Assembly: GCA_023150945.1 (NCBI GenBank)
Contig: JAKLJX010000017.1
Location: 1-64,000 of the forward strand
DNA from: a bacterium
GTDB lineage: Bacteria; Zhuqueibacterota; Zhuqueibacteria; Zhuqueibacterales; Zhuqueibacteraceae
Reading direction: 5' to 3'
Length of the DNA stretch: 64,000 nucleotides
Under the pieces are notes generated by a model that was not told where the DNA came from, searched no databases, and worked only from the letters and a program-made list of their open reading frames with translations. Shown here piece after piece: positions 1 through 8,239 of this stretch (positions within the stretch are counted from its first letter, which is position 1; each line of letters begins with the position of its first letter). The translations under genes were made by a program, and so were the position numbers.

Positions 1-1217
1 TGGCGCCGCGCGCGAAGATCGGCCCGGGCAACAACCCCATCACCGTTGATGCCAACGGCCAGTTTGAAAGCACGCTCTTATTTCAGCAGGGCGAGTATCC
101 CACCTGGAAAAGCTGGGACTTGACGAACTTAACGCAGAAGTGGGTGAAAACGCCATCGAGCAATAACGGCGTGATATTGTGGGCTACAAACGAGGATGTA
201 AATGCCTATGATCTGCGCTTTTACTCTTCGGAGCACGAAACCAAGCAACCCCAGTTGATGATCATCTGGTCGAACCAGCCCAAGACGGTGTATTTTCTGA
301 AAGATCACCTCGGCTCGATTCGCGCCACAGTGCTGGACAGTGCCGGCGCGCCGGTGGTGGCTTATGATGATTACGATCCGTGGGGGTACTTATTGGCAGG
401 CCGCACCAAGAAGCGAACGTGGAGTGACAGCCAGGCAGTAGCCAAGAACAAGTTTACGGGCAAAGAATGGGATGATGAGTTTGGGGTGAATTGGAATTAC
501 TTCGGGGCGAGGTATTATGATGCGGAGATCGGGCGATTTTTCGCGAGGGATCGTTTCGCTGACAAATATCCTTCACTGACCCCATATCACTATGCAGGAA
601 ACAACCCTCTCAAATTTATCGATATAAATGGAGACAGCCTCATTCTTTCCGGCTCTCAGGAAAATATGAATGCGTTCGTCGAGACTGCTAATAAAGCATT
701 AGGAGGGTTTTTCACAGTATCAGTTAATGAAAATGGCTTGGCAACGATTACAGCAACAGGCCAAGATGGCACATTAACATCTCAGCAACAAGGGTTTTAT
801 GATGCGCTGATGAGTGCAGCAAGTCATGATGTCGGTGTTGTTAATATTGGCCTTGTCAGTAGCTCTGAACAAGTCATAGTAGGATCATACTCCCTCAGTC
901 AAATAGACATGGCCGATGTTTCTAAATTTGGCAATGGCCCATTTGCTACTGCGGCGGGAAAGCTAGCGCATGAGGTTCGAGAACAAGCGGCAAAACAACT
1001 GACGGGAATTAGTGACTTTGATACACATCATTCTCTTGCAATTCAATCGGAGAATGCGGTTAATGCAACCACAAGAGGCGCCGAGCGAGCTGATCTCAAA
1101 CTAGATGGACCTGGCATCCTAAGCGGAAGCATATTCATTGATTATACAAAAGCTTCCATGACGAGAACGGTGAAGTACATTTTGGTCAGAAACAATATTA
1201 CGAAGGTTGAGCAATGA
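1..1217 (+). CDS. RHS repeat-associated core protein, C-terminal part, with variable tip (5' partial)
   Basis: The reading frame is open from base 3 at the window edge, so this is the 3' end of a larger gene; the TTG at 120 is only an internal codon. It shows the RHS core hallmarks: YFLKDHLGSIRATVLD (about 291-338), then NKFTGKEWDDEFGVNWNYF and GARYYDAEIGRFFARDRF, then YHYAGNNPLKFIDINGD (to about 634). RHS proteins build a large secreted shell and release a C-terminal toxin. The roughly 190 residues after DINGD are unlike the core, are lower in GC, and contain AHEVREQ (near 966-986) and DTHHSLAIQSENAVNATTRG (about 1019-1078). The histidine/glutamate pattern could be a metallopeptidase-type toxin; that is inference. 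The stop overlaps the next ATG (ATGA at 1214-1217), as for toxin-immunity pairs. RHS identity is firm; toxin class is uncertain. Confidence 0.9.
   Translation, partial: APRAKIGPGNNPITVDANGQFESTLLFQQGEYPTWKSWDLTNLTQKWVKTPSSNNGVILWATNEDVNAYDLRFYSSEHETKQPQLMIIWSNQPKTVYFLKDHLGSIRATVLDSAGAPVVAYDDYDPWGYLLAGRTKKRTWSDSQAVAKNKFTGKEWDDEFGVNWNYFGARYYDAEIGRFFARDRFADKYPSLTPYHYAGNNPLKFIDINGDSLILSGSQENMNAFVETANKALGGFFTVSVNENGLATITATGQDGTLTSQQQGFYDALMSAASHDVGVVNIGLVSSSEQVIVGSYSLSQIDMADVSKFGNGPFATAAGKLAHEVREQAAKQLTGISDFDTHHSLAIQSENAVNATTRGAERADLKLDGPGILSGSIFIDYTKASMTRTVKYILVRNNITKVEQ
9..163 (+). repeat. 155-bp direct repeat, copy 1 (inside RHS gene)
   Basis: Bases 9-163 match 1870-2024 at constant offset 1861 with eight mismatches by eye (about 95% identical). 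It codes for the segment just upstream of the DHLGS motif (ending WVKTPSS). The second copy lies downstream in a broken fragment. Confidence 0.9.
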
Positions 1218-1324
1218 ATAATTTCCGCCTTGCTTCGAAGTATAGCCACAGTCGTCTTCTTTATATCGCGATTTTGCCGCTTTTTTTTCACTCTCATGCA
1301 TCGAGGTGCAAAAGAATTCATTAA
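1214..1324 (+). other. Signal-peptide leader ORF ending at a T8 run; probable detached start of the next gene
   Basis: ATG at 1214 overlaps the RHS stop (ATGA), the classic spacing for a translationally coupled partner. The 36-codon ORF reads MNNFRLASKYSHSRLLYIAI followed by LPLFFHSHASRCKRIH and a stop. Its start is a basic, then hydrophobic export signal. Eight Ts occupy 1281-1288. If a ninth T were present, or the ribosome slipped back one base there, the frame would continue as LPLFFSLSCIEVQKN into the ORF ending at 1644 and place a cysteine in a lipobox-like position. I infer that leader and body are one gene split by a one-base frameshift. Confidence 0.5.
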
Positions 1325-1644
1325 GAAGCAAAGATACAAAGAACACTTCAACACATATGGCAAAGGTTGAAACAGTATTTCAACAACATTTTGCGCTTCT
1401 TGACTCAGTGCTGACTGGTCAATATCGAGGTAAGAAATATCCTTTAGAAAAACTGCAAGCGACAATCGATTTTTTGGAATCTTTGACCGGTATCCCATCC
1501 AAGGCAGATGGAACTGATATTGGAAGAATTGAAGTAGAGCAAGAAGATGTTACCAATTGGAAGAATTGGTATATCGATAACAAGCAGAAGCTATTTTGGA
1601 ATATAAAAGAGAAAAGAATTATGATTTCCAAATCTGAAAATTGA
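1306..1644 (+). CDS. Body of a putative RHS-associated immunity lipoprotein (frameshifted N-terminus)
   Basis: A 112-codon ORF from GTG 1306 with an internal ATG at 1357. It is lower in GC than its neighbours, like the toxin tail before it. The C-terminal half reads IDFLESLTGI, then DGTDIGRIEVEQEDVTNWKNWYIDN and KLFWN; small proteins with this LTGI / W-x2-WY-x2-N / L-x-W pattern occur beside toxin genes in Bacteroidota-type genomes (my recollection of the family, not checked). Position directly after the RHS tip suggests immunity. The natural start is probably the ATG at 1214 if the T8 shift is a lesion, sequencing error or slippage site. Without that, the product would lack an export signal. 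Confidence 0.6.
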   Translation: MQKNSLRSKDTKNTSTHMAKVETVFQQHFALLDSVLTGQYRGKKYPLEKLQATIDFLESLTGIPSKADGTDIGRIEVEQEDVTNWKNWYIDNKQKLFWNIKEKRIMISKSEN

Positions 1645-1866
1645 CAAATAAGGCCTTTGCCTGCCAATCCATTCGCCGGCAATTCGCGAGATCTGAACTG
1701 ATCAGAATACTAAAATATATGACGCCGCAGTGCTTTGATGGCGGGTAAGAAATCAGGTTCAGCAAAGAAGTGCGGGCTGATGAGATTCAATTTTTGTGGA
1801 GTGAGTATTTCCACCAAAGCCACGATTATGTGATCAATGCATCTTAGCGCGACTGGGTCTGCTTGA

Positions 1867-2211
1867 TCTCGCGCGAAGATCGGCCCGGGCAACAACCCCA
1901 TCACCGTTGATGCCAACGGCCAGTTTGAAAGCACGGTTCTGTTTCAGCAGGGCGAACATCCCACCTGGAAAAGCTGGGACTTGACGAACTTAACGCAGAA
2001 GTGGGTGAAAACGCCGTCCAGCAAGAGCCGTCCGGCTGGGGATCAAAAAGAAGATCGAGAGCAATCGCGACATTCAGGGATTGGTGAAAACGTTGTGCCC
2101 AGCCGATGGCTGCTTTGTTCGCAGACCGTGCGCGCCACTCTGCGCACGAGGTCGAAGCACGGCTGCAGTCACGGGGTGGCCGGATCGGCCGGAAAAGCAA
2201 AAGTCAAATAA
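1867..2211 (+). pseudogene. RHS fragment (orphan, broken second copy)
   Basis: The frame has a stop at 1864, then translates the RHS segment that ends WVKTPSS (identical in kind to 3-163), and after about 2024 departs into an unrelated, arginine- and serine-rich tail until the stop at 2209-2211. There is no DHLGS motif and no core. It is best read as a displaced remnant of an RHS gene left by recombination or gene conversion. The stretch 1645-1866 before it is AT-richer and holds no convincing gene. Confidence 0.7.
1870..2024 (+). repeat. 155-bp direct repeat, copy 2 (RHS fragment)
   Basis: Second copy of the repeat at 9-163. Among the eight mismatches are changes giving TLL to TVL and GEY to GEH, so the copies have diverged as coding sequence rather than being a recent assembly artefact. 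Confidence 0.9.
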
Positions 2212-2216
2212 TGCAG

Positions 2217-2245
2217 TTGAAATTTAGCGGCGTGGCAGTTATCTT
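2217..2245 (+). promoter_or_regulatory. Candidate promoter for the 2305 gene
   Basis: TTGAAA at 2217-2222, a 17-bp spacer, and TATCTT at 2240-2245 followed by GC. This fits the pattern seen before several other genes in the window. It would start transcription about 50 bases before the 2305 ATG. Confidence 0.45.
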
Positions 2246-2304
2246 GCAGCCGCAATTCGTCAAGCCGGGGTTCAAAGTCATCTCATTATGGTGCAGGGAC
2301 GACC

Positions 2305-2997
2305 ATGAAACGAAAAATGTTTGCGGGCTTGGTTCACTTGTTCTGCGCCGCACTGGTTGCGGTTTGGCCGGCCGCCGGCCGGGCGCAGGTCGAGCAGGTG
2401 ATCGTCAATCTCAAAACCGTCGATGCCGCGGTGATCCGCGATCCGGCGGACATCCGATTCTTCGCAGATCAGTATTTCATCGATGAAAAAATCGACAGTC
2501 TCGAGGTGATCGACATTCGCGGCGACGGCTTCAATGAAACCGACGTCATGCAGATCTATCCCTCCAAGCGGCTGATCAACCTCAGCCAGTCCGACACTGC
2601 GCTGGCGGTCATGCAAAGCTGGAAGCGCGCCGGCGCCATCGACATTGTCGGGCAGCGCAACCCGAAGACCAAGCAAATCGAGGCGCACTCGAACTACCTC
2701 ACCGCCTCCGCGATGTATGCCAGTTTGGTACGGTTGGTCCAAAGCACTTACCAGGGCCAACGGCTGCGGCTGTATTTTGATCTCGACGACGTTGCCGGAA
2801 CCGCAGCCTTGAAAGTGTGGGGCTTTCGCGATCCCAAAGAGATGGAAAAAGAGCCGAAAGACTGGAAGCAGTTTGCGCACGATCTGGTGTTCTACACGCG
2901 CACCGACACCATCTATGTCGACAAACCGGTTTATGACGTCATTTACATCGAGCAATCGGTGACCGACACGGTGTACGTGAATCGGGGGGGAGAATGA
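2305..2997 (+). CDS. Secreted protein of unknown function
   Basis: 230 residues with a clear signal peptide (MKRKMFAGLVHLFCAALVAV, cleavage probably after GRAQ). The mature part is mixed alpha/beta with DIRGDGFNETDVMQIYPSKR and ends in aromatic, threonine-rich strands (DTIYVDKPVYDVIYIEQSVT, DTVYVN). I do not recognise the family. Its stop overlaps the ATG of the TPR gene by 4 bp (ATGA at 2994-2997), so the two are probably translated together and may act in one envelope process. Confidence 0.75.
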   Translation: MKRKMFAGLVHLFCAALVAVWPAAGRAQVEQVIVNLKTVDAAVIRDPADIRFFADQYFIDEKIDSLEVIDIRGDGFNETDVMQIYPSKRLINLSQSDTALAVMQSWKRAGAIDIVGQRNPKTKQIEAHSNYLTASAMYASLVRLVQSTYQGQRLRLYFDLDDVAGTAALKVWGFRDPKEMEKEPKDWKQFAHDLVFYTRTDTIYVDKPVYDVIYIEQSVTDTVYVNRGGE

Positions 2998-4562
2998 AGA
3001 CGAACATGAGTCTGCCGGCCTGCCGCCGATGGCCGCCGGGATTTTTTGCCGCCGTGGTTGCGCTGACATTGCTCTCCACGGCAGCCCTGCCGCAAACCGG
3101 CGGCCGCAAGCTCAGCGCCATTCGCGTTCCGCCGGGCGTGACGCCGCTGACCGCTGCGCATGCGGATTCGCTCGCGCGCCAGTTGTTCGTGCCCTGGCCG
3201 CAAGCTCAGGAGGCGGAAAAGCTCATCACCACCGCCCAGCTTGCGTTCACCCAAGCCGATTCGGTCTGGGCGATCCTGCAGCGCGCAGCCGACCATCCGC
3301 CGCGCGTGACGCCGGAGGATTCGCTCGCGGCGGCGAGGGCGACACTCGAAGGCGGCCAAAAACTGCAGAGAGGCGTGCCGCTCATTCAGCAGTATTTGCA
3401 GACGCAGCAGGAGGCCGTGCGGCAGCAGGCGATCGCCCATCTGCAGGCGGCGGAAGCAGCGTTCGTGCAGGCGCTGCAGCTCAACCCGTTTGCCACGCAG
3501 GCGCGCACCTGGCTGGCAGCGGTTTACCGGCTGTTGGGCGACCGCTTCAAGGATCGTGAGGATTATGGCCGCGCGATCAACATCTGGGAAACACTCGTGC
3601 GTCTCGAGCCCGGTGAGTATTCGCATTACTTCAATCTGGCGCAGGACTATTTCGCCGTGCAGGCGTGGCAAAAATCCCTGGAGAATTTCGAGGCGTGCGA
3701 GCAGCGGCTGCTGGCCTCTGCGGCGGTGCAGGACAGCCGCATCGCCGATCCCACGCAGCCGGCGGCCGCCGCGGTTGATTCGAACGTCCTGTTCAACTCG
3801 GTGCTTTATCAATCGCTGAGCGCGATCCGGCTGGTGAATGAAGAGAAAACTTACACTGCCTTGCGCCGTGCCTTGCCATTGGCAACCACGCCGGCGCAAC
3901 GCCGCCTCGTTGAGAATTATCTCGAGTGGATGGATTGGGATGACGGCAACATCACGGCGACGGTGCTGCGCGACAGTGCTTTGGCACACGCCGGCCGCGG
4001 TGAGTTTTCGGCGGCGGCAAAAACCTTTGCCGAGCTGCTGCCCAAGCTGCGCACGCCGGCCGCGCGCAATGAAATCGGCTGGCGGCTGGCGCTCATCGAG
4101 TTCGCCAATCTGGATCATAAGGAAGAAGCGGCCGAGCGCCTGCTCAACATCGTCACCAGCATTGCCACCGATGCCCAGGGCGCGCCGCCGGATTCGCTCA
4201 GCCGGCTCTACTTCTACAACTACGGTACCATGTGCCTGAGCCTGGGCAATGAAAAGATCGAGGTCGATCGCAAGCTCGCTTACACCTACTATTTGCAGGC
4301 TTCCTCCTTCGACTGGTCGGGCCGCGGCAAGAGCTACTTCGCGCTGGCCACGCTGGCCGAGGCGGACCCCCGCCAGGCGGTGAGTCATGCCGAGAAGGCT
4401 TATGCGCTCGCGCACCAACTCGATGCCGAGGAAGTAATCAATTTGCACAAATTGCTGATTCGCGGCTATCGCCGGCTGCAGCAATTCGACAAAGCCAAGC
4501 AGCATTTCGAGGAACTGCAGCGCCTGCTTGCCGCCAACACGGGGTCCACTCCCGGGATGTGA
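2994..4562 (+). CDS. Secreted TPR-repeat protein
   Basis: 522 residues. An N-terminal signal peptide (hydrophobic stretch FFAAVVALTLLSTAALPQ at about residues 20-37) is followed by alpha-helical tetratricopeptide-like repeats, for example around ATQARTWLAAVYRLLGDRF, YSHYFNLAQDYFAVQAWQKS and, near the end, EVINLHKLLIRGYRRLQQFD. TPR arrays are scaffolds for protein contacts. The product is exported, so it likely works in the periplasm with the upstream partner. The specific role is unknown. Confidence 0.8.
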   Translation: MKTNMSLPACRRWPPGFFAAVVALTLLSTAALPQTGGRKLSAIRVPPGVTPLTAAHADSLARQLFVPWPQAQEAEKLITTAQLAFTQADSVWAILQRAADHPPRVTPEDSLAAARATLEGGQKLQRGVPLIQQYLQTQQEAVRQQAIAHLQAAEAAFVQALQLNPFATQARTWLAAVYRLLGDRFKDREDYGRAINIWETLVRLEPGEYSHYFNLAQDYFAVQAWQKSLENFEACEQRLLASAAVQDSRIADPTQPAAAAVDSNVLFNSVLYQSLSAIRLVNEEKTYTALRRALPLATTPAQRRLVENYLEWMDWDDGNITATVLRDSALAHAGRGEFSAAAKTFAELLPKLRTPAARNEIGWRLALIEFANLDHKEEAAERLLNIVTSIATDAQGAPPDSLSRLYFYNYGTMCLSLGNEKIEVDRKLAYTYYLQASSFDWSGRGKSYFALATLAEADPRQAVSHAEKAYALAHQLDAEEVINLHKLLIRGYRRLQQFDKAKQHFEELQRLLAANTGSTPGM

Positions 4563-5054
4563 GGTGCGCTGTCTCTTGCAGTTGAAACGAAGTCTTCCCG
4601 CCTTGCCGCCCGCGGCAGCAAATGCCCGCGGCAGTGAATCGTATTCTGTCCGTGACGGAATTTTGCCGCTGCGGGCGGGAAACTGGCATGTGCCTGTCAC
4701 ACATTTGATATTCGGATTCGCACCGATTTGACTCTCCCCCTGGCCGGGTTGCCTTCTCCGCCGGCAATCCGATTTGATCCCTGATTCGTATTCTCCTGTT
4801 GAATTCCAGAAGCTGGCTTTCTCGGTGCCGTGCCGCAAGGACGATCGGCACGCAGAGCGCCGGCTAGCTGCAAACGGCAAGGCTGTGGCCGTTTTGTCAG
4901 CAGGTTCTTCAGGGGTGACTTTGCTCTTTGCTGTCTTGCTCCGCCGGGTCTTAGTGCCGGTAATGAATTTTGACAAACCGTCCTGCCGCGGCAGCACAGA
5001 ACGACCGCCAGGGCAGGCTGGCGGTGCTCCATTCCATTTCACAGGAGGTTTCAA
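4563..5054. other. Intergenic region without a recognisable gene
   Basis: About 490 bp. Small open frames here lack ribosome sites and family resemblance. A hairpin with stem CCGCCAG/CTGGCGG lies at 5005-5024, shortly before the ribosome site of the next gene. No T-tract follows it, so it is not an intrinsic terminator. Confidence 0.5.
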
Positions 5055-5579
5055 ATGTCTTCCAACCGCGTCCTTTCATCGCTGGTTGTGATTCTGCTCG
5101 CGCTTGGCGTCCGGACGGCAGAGGTTGCCGCGCAAAGCGCAGAAGAGGCGAACACTGCAGCCATCAAACGCTTCTATGAGGAGGTGATGGGCAAAGGCAA
5201 CATGAAAGTCATCGACGAGCTGGTCGCGGACAATTTTGTCGAGCACTATGCCCCCGACCCCAAAATGCCGGCAAACAAGGCGGGCCTGAAGCAAATGATG
5301 GGCATGTTTCGCACCGCCTTCCCGGATCTGCAGGTGACGGTCGAGGACATCATCGCCAAGGGTGACAAGGTGTGGGCGTACACGACCATGCGCGGCACGC
5401 ACCAGGGCGAGTTCATGGGCCTGGCTGCGACCGGCAAAAAGATCGAAGTCAAGAGCGTCGATATCGTGCGCTTTGTCAACGGCAAGGCGGTCGAGCATTG
5501 GGGCTTGAATGACGACTACACGATGATGATGCAGCTCGGCATGCTGCCGGCGCCGGGGCAGGAAGAAAAGAAGCAGTGA
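5055..5579 (+). CDS. Exported SnoaL-like (NTF2-fold) ester-cyclase family protein
   Basis: 174 residues. A strong ribosome site (AGGAGG at 5043-5048) fixes the ATG. A signal peptide (to about residue 28, VAAQS) is followed by a SnoaL-like domain: AIKRFYEEVMGKGNMKVIDE, DNFVEHYAPDP, MFRTAFPDLQVTVEDIIAKG, RGTHQGEFMGLAATGKKI, and DIVRFVNGKAVEHWGLND. The fold is a small cone-shaped barrel used by polyketide cyclases and many uncharacterised enzymes. Secretion is unusual for the polyketide members, so the substrate is unknown. Confidence 0.88.
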   Translation: MSSNRVLSSLVVILLALGVRTAEVAAQSAEEANTAAIKRFYEEVMGKGNMKVIDELVADNFVEHYAPDPKMPANKAGLKQMMGMFRTAFPDLQVTVEDIIAKGDKVWAYTTMRGTHQGEFMGLAATGKKIEVKSVDIVRFVNGKAVEHWGLNDDYTMMMQLGMLPAPGQEEKKQ

Positions 5580-5595
5580 GGCTCTGAGCAGAGGC

Positions 5596-5628
5596 AGCCC
5601 TGCCCGGCTGCGCCTACCGGGCAGGGCT
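5596..5628 (+). terminator. Hairpin after the SnoaL-like gene (no T-tract)
   Basis: A perfect 12-bp stem, AGCCCTGCCCGG (5596-5607) with CCGGGCAGGGCT (5617-5628), 17 bp after the stop codon. It lacks a following T-run, so it may act as an mRNA 3' end stabiliser rather than a true rho-independent terminator. Confidence 0.45.
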
Positions 5629-5668
5629 GACGAAAAGAAGCGTTTGGCGTTTCAAACTCTGAGTCGAA

Positions 5669-5785
5669 TTCTGAAAGATTCTTGCGCACAAAGCAACCAG
5701 GTGAACCGCGGAGACGCGGAGAGCGCAGAGTTACAGGATCAAAGAAGCCTTTCTCGACTTTCTCAGTACCTCTGTGGTTCCGGTG
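5669..5785. repeat. Interspersed dyad repeat, copy 1
   Basis: Contains CTGAAAGATT, then ACCGCGGAGACGCGGAGAGC GCAGAG, and about 30 bp later GCCTTTCTCGACTTTCTCAG TACCTCTGTGGT. The right half is an imperfect inverted copy of the left. A related copy is at 62718-62829. Noncoding. Confidence 0.75.
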
Positions 5786-6415
5786 ATGACTTTGTGACTT
5801 CCTGTTGTCTGAGATTGGTTGAATGCAGTGCTGCCCGCAGAGCTTCGGATTCCAGTTTGCTTGAAATTTCGTGCAGCATTTCATCGAGACGGAGCAGGCA
5901 TGAGCAGGCAGACGATCGCAAACCGCTTCGCGTTTCTCCTCCTGCACGAAATCGCTGTCCCAACAATTGCAAAACGGCAGCTACCTGCTCTGCGAAAACG
6001 GCAGCCACATGTGCAGGGGGAAGATCAGCAAACCGGCATGCGCGGCCTGATCAAGTTCCTCAACGCCGTGGAGGGCGGGGGACGAAAGTGGCTCTTTGAT
6101 CCGACGGCGATACCATCGCTGTGAAGCAAAGCCGGCGCCGAAATCCCAACCCTGCCAGCCGGCGTTGCCTGCCTGCTGACACCGCCGGGAGATTGCGCAT
6201 GAATACGCGATCTCCCGGTGGGCCTTCCGCCTGTCCTGACATTGCTTTTTCCTTTCGCGGTTGCGCGCCTGCCTCCGCGGCATTCGCACACTTGTTTTTT
6301 AGAACGGGTTTGTTTAGCTTGTCGGCCAAATTAGGCCGGTTGATGCCGTGCGAAAATCCCGGCCGGACTGAGGTCGCCGGTGGATGAGAATGATTGATTT
6401 CAGGAAATTGTGAGC
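5786..6415. other. Intergenic region with a long hairpin
   Basis: About 630 bp with no supportable gene; the open frames present have no ribosome site or recognisable family. A near-perfect stem of about 16 bp lies at 6181-6221 (ACCGCCGGGAGATTGCG against CGCGATCTCCCGGTGGG, two mismatched or wobble positions), without a T-tract. Confidence 0.5.
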
Positions 6416-7234
6416 ATGAAGATACGTTTGCGCCGGCAAAAGCGGCCGCGCCTGGCCGTGCTGCACCTGAATGGCGTGATGAGTGAAGAGGGCGATGATC
6501 CGCTGCCGCGCCGCGTGAATCTGGCGCTGGCAGAGGCCCGGCATTTTCGTGCACGCGGCCTGCTGGTGCGCATCAACTCGCCCGGCGGCACCGTGGGCGC
6601 AACGCAGGAAATTTATGAAGCGCTGCTGCGCTTCCACGACGAAACCAAAGTGCCGGTGGTCGCCTCGCTCGGCGAAGTTGCGGCCTCGGGCGGTATCTAT
6701 GTGGCGATGGCTGCCGAGCGCGTGATCGCCAATGCCGGCACCATCACCGGTTCGATCGGCGTCATCATCCAATCGCGTAATCTCAGCCAGCTTCTCGGCA
6801 AGGTGGGCGTCGAGATGGAAGTGGTGAAGTCCGGAACGTTCAAAGACACGTTGACGTATTTTCGCGGCATCACCGCGGCAGAGCGCAACATGCTGCAGGA
6901 GCTGATCAACGACAGCCATGAGCAGTTTGTCGAAACCGTCGCGCGCGGCCGCAAGCTGGCGCCGGAGAAAGTGCGGGAATTCGCGGACGGCCGCGTGATG
7001 ACCGGCCGCCAGGCGCTGCACCACGGCCTGGTGGATGAGCTGGGCAGCTTCGAGGCCGCCGTCGAAGCCATCAAGGGCCTGGCCAACCTCACCATGAAGC
7101 CGCACTTGGTGGAAGTGGGGCGGATGCGCAAGCCGTGGTATGAACGCCTGACCCGCCGTTTTTTGAGCCAGCTTGATTGGGAGGGCGCAAGCCCCCGCCT
7201 GCGGGGGATTCCGCTCTACTTGATGCCGCGCTGA
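6416..7234 (+). CDS. sppA: Signal peptide peptidase SppA-like, S49 family
   Basis: About 272 residues, a single-domain S49 serine peptidase. Visible features: NSPGGTVGATQEIYEAL, VVASLGEVAASGGIYVAMAA with the probable nucleophile serine at residue 91, and VVKSGTFKDT with the probable general-base lysine at residue 143. The 52-residue spacing between them matches the Ser/Lys dyad of short SppA enzymes. The family cleaves remnant signal peptides in the membrane, yet no strong N-terminal membrane helix is seen here, so it may be peripheral or soluble. AGGAA at 6402-6406 is better spaced from ATG 6416 than from the alternative GTG 6410. Confidence 0.9.
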   Translation: MKIRLRRQKRPRLAVLHLNGVMSEEGDDPLPRRVNLALAEARHFRARGLLVRINSPGGTVGATQEIYEALLRFHDETKVPVVASLGEVAASGGIYVAMAAERVIANAGTITGSIGVIIQSRNLSQLLGKVGVEMEVVKSGTFKDTLTYFRGITAAERNMLQELINDSHEQFVETVARGRKLAPEKVREFADGRVMTGRQALHHGLVDELGSFEAAVEAIKGLANLTMKPHLVEVGRMRKPWYERLTRRFLSQLDWEGASPRLRGIPLYLMPR

Positions 7235-7300
7235 GTGCCGGCCCCGGTCTGCAAGCCAAGCCAATCGCCTTTATGAACAAGCCAACGCAAGGAGACGACT

Positions 7301-8239
7301 TTGTTCCGACGATTGACCGTGATGTTGAGCAGTGTCTTGTTGGTGGTGTCAGCCGGCGCCCAGCCGGTGGCCAACGGCCGCACCGCCGCACCGGACGAGG
7401 TGCCGCTCGCGCCCAAGGCGCTGTTTGCGATGTCGCATGTCGAAATCGATACTCTGATTCGGCAGGTGGTGGCGCGCGAGCCCGCGCTGACGCGGCGCCT
7501 GGCGTTATTCTCGGAGCGGGCCAAAGGCACGCCTTATGCGCTTTTTTGCCTGGGCGAAGGACCCGAGGCCAAGTATGATCGCGATCCGCTGATTGATTTC
7601 ACCCGCGCGGATTGCGTGACCTTCACCGAGCAAGTGCTGGCCATGGCCAGCTCGACGAGTTACGAAGAAATGTTTCACACGCTGCAGCGCATTCGCTATC
7701 GCGACGGCGAGATCGATTTGCGCCGCCGCAATCATTTCACCCATGCCGATTGGGTTCCGAACAACGCCTGGCTGCTGCACGACGTCACCGCTGTCGTGGG
7801 CGGCAAGCACTGCCGTGAGATGACCAAGACCATCGATCGGCGCAAACTGCTGCGCTTTCTCGGCGTGCCCGACAGCGAGCTGGTCGAGATTCCCCCGCCC
7901 GAAACCATGACGATCAAGTACATTCCCGAGCAACACCTGCTCGCGATTCAGGACAGCCTGCGCACGGGCGACATGTTCAGCATCATACAAAGATCACCGG
8001 GCATTTTTTCCGCCCACATGGGTTTCATCATCCGCAAAGACAACGGCGAGCTGGTGGCCCGGCACGCCTCCTCGCGGCCGCGCAACCGGCAGGTGGTCGA
8101 TGAGTCTTTTGCCGCGATGGTGCAGCAACTCAAGGCGAATCGCAAACGCGTTGGCATGGCTTTTCTGCGCGTCAATTCCGGATTCCAGTTTGTCAATCCG
8201 CCGGCACCAGCGGTTCAGAAAGATGCCGGCCAGCCCTGA
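7301..8239 (+). CDS. Exported DUF1460 (NlpC/P60-like amidase fold) protein
   Basis: 312 residues from a TTG start backed by GGAG at 7291-7294. A signal peptide (MFRRLTVMLSSVLLVVSAGA) precedes a DUF1460-type domain: DFTRADCVTFTEQVLAMA contains the probable catalytic cysteine, RRRNHFTHADWVPNN follows, and HMGFIIR supplies the probable histidine. DUF1460 proteins resemble N-acetylmuramoyl-L-alanine amidases and are assumed to act on cell-wall peptides in the periplasm. The 3' end overlaps the next gene's start by 17 bp, which suggests an operon with the M1 peptidase. Confidence 0.85.
   Translation: MFRRLTVMLSSVLLVVSAGAQPVANGRTAAPDEVPLAPKALFAMSHVEIDTLIRQVVAREPALTRRLALFSERAKGTPYALFCLGEGPEAKYDRDPLIDFTRADCVTFTEQVLAMASSTSYEEMFHTLQRIRYRDGEIDLRRRNHFTHADWVPNNAWLLHDVTAVVGGKHCREMTKTIDRRKLLRFLGVPDSELVEIPPPETMTIKYIPEQHLLAIQDSLRTGDMFSIIQRSPGIFSAHMGFIIRKDNGELVARHASSRPRNRQVVDESFAAMVQQLKANRKRVGMAFLRVNSGFQFVNPPAPAVQKDAGQP

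Noticed and set aside
1710-1934. Minus-strand ORF encoding about 74 residues before the RHS fragment
   Set aside because: Its 3' half looks protein-like (VALVEILTPQKLNLISPHFF), but there is no start in a sensible place, it runs into the reverse of the RHS repeat, and no family was recognised. Possibly a gene remnant.
4991-5024. Hairpin before the SnoaL-like gene as a riboswitch or terminator
   Set aside because: A simple short stem without a T-tract or known aptamer features; it is only noted within the intergenic entry.
2943-5054. Long antisense ORFs (up to about 790 codons, for example 2943-5054 minus, 18678-20594 minus, 20287-22668 minus, 50846-52828 minus, 29281-31050 plus)
   Set aside because: They are opposite well-supported genes with family motifs, have arginine/histidine/glutamine-rich compositions typical of reverse frames in GC-rich DNA, and show no motifs or ribosome sites.
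5819-6124. 101-codon plus-strand ORF in the 5580-6415 gap
   Set aside because: No ribosome site and no recognisable family; composition resembles noncoding DNA, and it begins just after the interspersed repeat.
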